Assembly (NCBI RefSeq): GCF_002845745.1
Contig: NZ_PIUM01000021.1
Location: 48,545 to 112,544, forward strand
Length of the DNA: 64,000 nucleotides
Reading direction: 5' to 3'
DNA from: Telmatospirillum siberiense
GTDB lineage: Bacteria; Pseudomonadota; Alphaproteobacteria; Rhodospirillales; Magnetospirillaceae
Part shown: positions 59,836 to 64,000 of the stretch, one piece after another
How the letters are laid out: every line of letters starts with the position of its first letter
How positions within the stretch are numbered: position 1 is the stretch's first letter
Notes under the pieces: generated by a model
What the model was told of the DNA's origin: nothing
Database searches by the model: none
Seen by the model: only the letters and a program-made list of their open reading frames with translations
Made by a program: the position numbers and the translations under genes

Positions 59836-60443
59836 CCCGCCAACAGCTTCTTCACGCCGGCGGCGATGTCCTTCGGCGCGGCCTCGCCGGTGAAATGGGT
59901 GGCGTATTTGCCGTTCTTTCCCATGACATAAAGGATCGAACTATGGTCGACCGAATAATTGGCGTCCTGGCTTTCCACCTTGCGGGCATAGACGCGGAAT
60001 TCCTTGAGAACCGGCGTGATCTGGTCGGGGCTGCCGGTCAGGCCGACGAAAGCGGGGGAGAAGGCGTCGACATATTGGGCGATCTGGTCGACGGTATCGC
60101 GTTCCGGATCGACGGTGATGAACATCGGCACCACCTGGGCCTGCTCGGCCGGGGTCAGCATATCGTAGGCCTGAGCCATATTGCCGAGCGTCGTCGGGCA
60201 GACGTCCGGACAGAAGGTATAGCCGAAATAGATCAGCAGCAGCTTGCCCTGGAAATCCTTGTCCGTGACCGTGCGTCCGGTCTGGTCGATCAGGCTGAAG
60301 GGCCCGCCGATGGTCGGCCCCGCCGGCGCCTGTTCGAGAAAACGCGGCAGGAGGCCGATGGCCGCGACCACGGCCAAGGCGGCGATCCCGGCCAGAATGG
60401 CCGGCCACGGGCGGGAATGTCTGGAATGGTATTTATCGGTCAT
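59832..60443 (-). CDS. SCO1/SenC copper-insertion protein
   Basis: A 203-residue membrane-anchored thioredoxin-like protein: one N-terminal helix ([18 protein letters not shown]), then [21 protein letters not shown] (copper ligands Cys-x3-Cys), [14 protein letters not shown], and the copper His in [13 protein letters not shown] proteins deliver copper to the CuA site of cytochrome oxidase or keep thiols in balance. ATG 60443 or 60461. It follows the SafE-like gene, a frequent partnership in copper handling. Confidence 0.93.
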   Translation of the reverse strand: MTDKYHSRHSRPWPAILAGIAALAVVAAIGLLPRFLEQAPAGPTIGGPFSLIDQTGRTVTDKDFQGKLLLIYFGYTFCPDVCPTTLGNMAQAYDMLTPAEQAQVVPMFITVDPERDTVDQIAQYVDAFSPAFVGLTGSPDQITPVLKEFRVYARKVESQDANYSVDHSSILYVMGKNGKYATHFTGEAAPKDIAAGVKKLLAG

Positions 60444-60450
60444 CCGACTC

Positions 60451-61221
60451 TCAAGCGACATGGCGCCAGGCAAGCCACGTCAGCATGCCGGCATTGATCA
60501 TTAAAAGGAGCGGCGCGTAACGCAGGACCGGCGCCCGCCAACGGTTTCCGGCCAGATGTCCGAGCAGGCCGACGGCGAACAGGCTGGGCCAGGTGCCGGC
60601 GGCGAAGGCGAGCATGCCGGCCATGCCGGTCAGGACATTGCCGCTGGCCGCCGCCGCCGCCAGGGCGCCGTAGAGAAGGCCGCAAGGAATGAAGCCCAGC
60701 AGCAGGCCGAGGAGGAATCCCCGCCATCCCGTCGGCTGGCCGAACAAGGGGCCGGCCAGACGTTCGAGGATGCGGCTCCATCCCGCGGCTTCGCCGTTCG
60801 TTCCCGTCAGCAGCCGTTTGAGCGAGGGAATGGCGAGCCCCGCCATGAACAGGGCCGCGGCCAGCAGGAGCGCCGCCGACAGCCAATGCAGGCCGCCCAC
60901 CGCCGTGGTCAGCGATCCGGTCACCGCCGCGCCCGCCCCGCCGAGGATCGCATAGGTGGCGGCCCGTCCCAGATGGTAGGGAAGGACGGCGGCGCCGCTC
61001 AAGCGATGCCACTCCCTCATCTGGCCGGCCGGAGTGCCTTCCAATCTGGCGGCGACCTGCGAAAGAACGAAGGGACCGCACATTCCGGCGCAGTGGCTGA
61101 CGCCGCCGACCAGACCGGCCAGGGCCAGGCTGCCCAGCAGTCCGCCCTCGCCCTGCAACGCCACATGGCATTGATGCAGACCGGACTCCAACAGGGCAAG
61201 TAGAACAGCTTGGTCGGTCAC
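60451..61221 (-). CDS. SafE/TauE-family membrane protein (DsbD-like)
   Basis: A 256-residue, six- to seven-span membrane protein with [15 protein letters not shown] near residues 41-55 and [15 protein letters not shown] near 175-190. The paired cysteine motifs are those of the DsbD/CcdA-like copper-transport and cytochrome oxidase maturation branch of the SafE family. Given its SCO1 neighbour seven bases downstream, copper delivery or thiol transfer across the membrane is likely. Confidence 0.88.
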   Translation of the reverse strand: MTDQAVLLALLESGLHQCHVALQGEGGLLGSLALAGLVGGVSHCAGMCGPFVLSQVAARLEGTPAGQMREWHRLSGAAVLPYHLGRAATYAILGGAGAAVTGSLTTAVGGLHWLSAALLLAAALFMAGLAIPSLKRLLTGTNGEAAGWSRILERLAGPLFGQPTGWRGFLLGLLLGFIPCGLLYGALAAAAASGNVLTGMAGMLAFAAGTWPSLFAVGLLGHLAGNRWRAPVLRYAPLLLMINAGMLTWLAWRHVA

Positions 61222-61273
61222 CGCGCGATCTCCATGAAGACCGCGGCAGCATAGGACCGCCCGCTATCGGGGA

Positions 61274-62059
61274 TCAAGAGAAGGTGATCTGCCAATTCAA
61301 CTCCTGGCGGAGCCGAACCACTTCACCCACCACCACCAGGGCCGGCGGTTCGATGCCTTCCCGTTGAGCGAGCAGGGCGATGTCGTTCAGGGTGCCGACC
61401 ACGACTCTCTGCTGCGGGGTCGAGGCGCGGGAGACCACGGCGGCGGGTTCGTCGGGCCGGCGGCCGGCGGCGACCAGCCGGCTGGCGATCCGGTCCAGAT
61501 GTTTGAGCGCCATGTAGAACACCAGCACGGGCACCGCCTTGGCGAGATGCTCCCAGTCGACGCTGTCGGGAACATCGCCCGAGGCGTCGTGGCCCGTGAC
61601 GAAGGCGATGGCCGAGTTGGTCTCGCGCGAGGTCGCCGGGATGCCCGCATAAGCCAGGCCGCCGATGCCCGAGGTGATGCCCGGCACCACGCGGAAGGGG
61701 ACGGCGGCTTTGGAAAGGGTCAACGCTTCCTCGGCGCCGCGTCCGAAGACGAAGGGATCGCCGCCCTTGAGGCGCAGAACCCGGTTGCCCTCCCTGGCCA
61801 GGATGACTAGGCGGTTGGAGATATCGGGCTGCTTCGCCGAAGGCTTGCCCCCCCGCTTGCCGGCGAATTCCAGGATCGCCCCGGCGTTGGCCAATGCCAT
61901 CACGCGAGGATCGACCAGCGCGTCATAGACGATGACGTCGGCATGGGTGAGCGCATGGAGCGCCAGCAGCGAGAGCAGACCGGGGTCTCCCGGTCCTGCC
62001 CCGACCAGCCAGACATGTCCGGGAAGGAAATCGGGAAGGGAGAAAGGTAAGCGATCCAT
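61274..62059 (-). CDS. cobA: Uroporphyrinogen-III C-methyltransferase
   Basis: Methylates uroporphyrinogen III twice with SAM to give precorrin-2, the branch point to cobalamin and siroheme. The 261-residue protein has VWLVGAGPGDPGLLSLLAL, VYDALVDPRVM, LRLKGGDPFVFGRG, VPGITSGIGGLAYAGIPATS and TGH. It is a stand-alone SUMT, not fused to CysG. First gene of the minus-strand operon that ends with bcr; it and cobB are the two corrin genes in it. Confidence 0.95.
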   Translation of the reverse strand: MDRLPFSLPDFLPGHVWLVGAGPGDPGLLSLLALHALTHADVIVYDALVDPRVMALANAGAILEFAGKRGGKPSAKQPDISNRLVILAREGNRVLRLKGGDPFVFGRGAEEALTLSKAAVPFRVVPGITSGIGGLAYAGIPATSRETNSAIAFVTGHDASGDVPDSVDWEHLAKAVPVLVFYMALKHLDRIASRLVAAGRRPDEPAAVVSRASTPQQRVVVGTLNDIALLAQREGIEPPALVVVGEVVRLRQELNWQITFS

Positions 62060-62542
62060 GACGGAAAGATATTACCGATTTTACAAGCTTCGGCCAGAGG
62101 GCAATGCGGAAAATCTCCCGTGCGCCGTCGCTTCGGTGGGGCACGCCGCCGTCACGGCGACGAGACCCGAGGCAATCTGCCTTCCGCAATGGCACTCCAT
62201 CCGATGCCCGCGCTCCGGCTCAAACGTTGCTAGACACATTCGAAAAAAGATGGAATGGTCAGGCGGTAAGGCCAGTTGTCCGGTAAATGTTTCGAGAGAA
62301 GGGCCATTTCCGCCCCTCTCCAAAAAGGCGCTTAACCCCGCATTGTCTGGGCATGGCGGCCTTGAGCTGAAGCGACCTCCCGCGACAACAAACAAGGCAC
62401 GATCAGGGAAATAGAAACGTCACTCGAAAGCGCGAGGGAACCCCTTCGCGCCAACGGTGGCGTTTTTTTGCGACGCGTCTCGATGTTTTTGGATCGGTCC
62501 CGGGGCGAAATGCCGCGAAGGACGGGGTTGGGAGTTTATCAG
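62060..62542. other. Divergent promoter region between cobA and the MFS gene
   Basis: About 480 bases without a convincing gene. I looked for a cobalamin riboswitch ahead of cobA on the minus strand: a GCCATTGCGGAAGGC stretch resembles one conserved piece, but the B12 box and the rest are missing. A 104-codon minus-strand frame (62081-62395) has no family resemblance. The left part should hold the cobA promoter. Confidence 0.4.
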
Positions 62543-63817
62543 TTGAGCAAGATCAAAGGCTTGAGATGGCGCATGTTGGTGCTCATGCTGCTCGGCACGG
62601 TGATCATCTATATCGATCGCAATGTGCTGGGCGTGTTGGCCCCGCTTCTTGAAAAAGAGCTGCATTTCACCACCGAACAATATTCCTACATCGTCAGTTC
62701 GTTCCAGATCGTCTACAGCTTCATGCAGCCGGTGGCCGGCTACCTTACGGATCTGATCGGTCCGCGCATCGGTTATGGCGTGGCCGTTTGCGTCTGGGGC
62801 ATCATCTGCGCCTTGCACGCTTTCGCCGGCGGTTGGGGATCGCTGGCGGTCTTCCGCGGTCTTCTGGGCCTGACCGAGGCCGTCGCCATTCCCACCGGCA
62901 CGAAGACCTCCACCGTCTGGTTTCCGCCCAAGGAGCGGTCGATCGCCACCGGCTGGTTCAACTCCGGCTCGTCGATCGGCGCCGCCCTCGCCCCGCCCCT
63001 GGCCATCTGGATTTCCCTCACCTGGGGTTGGAAACCGGCGTTCGTGATCACCGGCCTGCTCGGCGTGGGACTGTCGATCGTCTGGTATGCCCTCTATCGG
63101 GATCCGGAAAATCATCCCCGCCTCGGCGAGGAGGAGTTCGCCCTCATCACCGGCGGGCGCGACCGGAACGTGAAGCCGCCCAAACCTTCGATCAAGGCGG
63201 TGCTGACCCAGCGCAAATTCCTCGGTATCGTTTTCGCCCGCTTTTTGACCGAACCGGCGTGGCAGACCTTCGCCTTCTGGATTCCGCTCTACATGGTCAA
63301 TGTGCGGCACATGGATATCAAGCAGTTCGCCTTGTTCGCCTGGATGCCGTTCTTCTTTTCGGACCTGGGCTGCGTCGGCGGCGGCTATCTCGCGCCGTTC
63401 ATTTACCGGCATTTCAAACTGAGCCTGATCAATTCCCGGCTGGCGTCCATCAGTATCGGCGCCGTCTGCATGATCGGCCCGGCCCTGATCGGTATGGTGG
63501 CGAGCCCGATCGTCGCCATCCTTTGTTTCTCTCTGGGCGGTTTCGCCCACCAGTTGCTTTCCAGCATGCTGTATGCGGTGGTCGGCGACGTCTTCGAGAC
63601 GTCGGACGTGGCCACGGCGACCGGCATCGCGGGAATGTTCGGCTATTTGGGGGGCGCCTTGTTCACCCTGGTGGTCGGACAACTGGCGAGCACGATCGGC
63701 TACGAGCCGTTGTTCGCCATGCTGTTCGTCTTCGATATCCTGGCGTCGGTTCTCCTGTGGGTCTTCATCGGTGAACGGGGGGGGCGGCGGAAGTTGGATC
63801 CGCAGATCGCCGAGTAG
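62543..63817 (+). CDS. MFS transporter of the anion:cation symporter family (ExuT/GudP-like)
   Basis: A 12-span carrier of about 424 residues. It starts SKIKGLRWRMLVLMLLGTV, with IYIDRNVLGVLAP (family motif), VWGIICALHAFAGGWGSL and TKTSTVWFPPKERS. The family moves hexuronates, glucarate, sugar phosphates or other organic anions with protons; the substrate cannot be told. TTG at 62543 is favoured because GGGAG lies eight bases upstream and the family start is restored; ATGs at 62483 and 62510 are alternatives. Confidence 0.85.
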   Translation: MSKIKGLRWRMLVLMLLGTVIIYIDRNVLGVLAPLLEKELHFTTEQYSYIVSSFQIVYSFMQPVAGYLTDLIGPRIGYGVAVCVWGIICALHAFAGGWGSLAVFRGLLGLTEAVAIPTGTKTSTVWFPPKERSIATGWFNSGSSIGAALAPPLAIWISLTWGWKPAFVITGLLGVGLSIVWYALYRDPENHPRLGEEEFALITGGRDRNVKPPKPSIKAVLTQRKFLGIVFARFLTEPAWQTFAFWIPLYMVNVRHMDIKQFALFAWMPFFFSDLGCVGGGYLAPFIYRHFKLSLINSRLASISIGAVCMIGPALIGMVASPIVAILCFSLGGFAHQLLSSMLYAVVGDVFETSDVATATGIAGMFGYLGGALFTLVVGQLASTIGYEPLFAMLFVFDILASVLLWVFIGERGGRRKLDPQIAE

Positions 63818-63903
63818 CCCTGCCGCATCGTCCAAAGGATCAGGGTGAACGCGCGCGAGTTGCTCTTCCGAGAGAGATTCTCGCCGCGCTGGCGCGTTGA
63901 GCG

Positions 63904-64000
63904 GTGCGTCAGGAAAGCTGGCGCGATCCGGCCGGTGGAAGTCCGGCCCAGGTAAGGGGTAGCGCCCGCCTGGTAACGAGTGTTGCGGGGTCGTCGGTGA
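63904..64000 (+). ncRNA. Possible group II intron 5' end, cut by the window edge
   Basis: From GTGCG (63904-63908), the group II intron 5' consensus, the sequence folds as a series of stems: GCGTCAG/CTGGCGC with GAAAG loop (63906-63924), GGCCGG/CCGGCC (63930-63948) and CCAGG/CCTGG (63948-63973) with an inner GGG/CCC. Layout and GGAAGTCCGGCCCAGG-like text recall domain I of bacterial group II introns. The reverse transcriptase and domains V-VI would lie past the window. No part of them is visible, so the call is tentative. Confidence 0.45.

Noticed and set aside
62081..62395. 104-codon minus-strand ORF upstream of cobA
   Set aside because: No family motif, Cys and His in no known pattern, no ribosome site; probably promoter DNA.
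62060..62420. Cobalamin riboswitch before cobA
   Set aside because: Only a short stretch on the minus strand resembles a conserved part; the B12 box and core are missing.

Overview
The window looks like a GC-rich chromosomal segment from an alphaproteobacterium of the Rhodospirillales (Magnetospirillum/Phaeospirillum-like). I base this on gene order and family type: an XRE regulator-metK-trmB block, the rimP-nusA-ylxR-infB-rbfA-truB-rpsO-pnp operon, a dnaA-dnaN-recF-gyrB replication block, an Irr-type Fur protein, a KirBac3-like potassium channel and a group-1 uptake [NiFe] hydrogenase. No rRNA, tRNA, CRISPR array or intact insertion sequence was seen. The name of the organism is inference.

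Layout. 1-3.4 kb: XRE regulator, a SAM-II riboswitch ahead of metK, trmB, and a DUF3617 protein. 3.6-14 kb: translation/RNA operon from rimP to pnp, with a phosphodiesterase translationally coupled to pnp. 14-20.5 kb: nitronate monooxygenase-like flavoprotein, irr, a membrane protein, and the emrAB-type efflux pair. 20.5-30 kb (minus strand): gyrB, recF, dnaN, dnaA, rpsT, an enoyl-CoA hydratase, a secreted protein, mutM. 30-34 kb: ubiE, ubiB, a small membrane protein and an FAD-linked oxidase.

34.3-38.6 kb is the most interesting part. A methionine-type ABC importer (metQ, metN, metI) is followed on the same strand, with tight spacing, by a methyltransferase that resembles methionine S-methyltransferase (plant MMT / bacterial MmtN) and by a cupin of the DMSP-lyase family. 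Together they suggest a small operon for uptake and turnover of methionine-derived sulfonium compounds. It is preceded by an unusually AT-rich, structured leader and followed by coaBC-dut and an Rrf2 regulator-cysK pair, so sulfur metabolism genes cluster here.

42-46 kb: moeB, a DsrE-like protein and a KirBac channel as an overlapping unit, a D-2-hydroxyacid dehydrogenase, an SH3 protein and a small membrane protein. 46.4-51.8 kb: a six-gene hydrogenase operon (small and large subunit, cytochrome b, protease, HupF, HupH) whose small subunit carries both extra cysteines typical of oxygen-tolerant enzymes. 51.9-56 kb: an orphan ribbon-helix-helix protein, a class A penicillin-binding protein, and a divergent oxidoreductase/HxlR pair with a near-perfect palindrome between them. 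56-62 kb (minus): a compact cobA-safE-SCO1-cobB-UPF0260-ygjP-bcr operon. 62.5-63.8 kb: an MFS carrier, followed at the very end by a structured RNA that looks like the 5' end of a group II intron running off the window.
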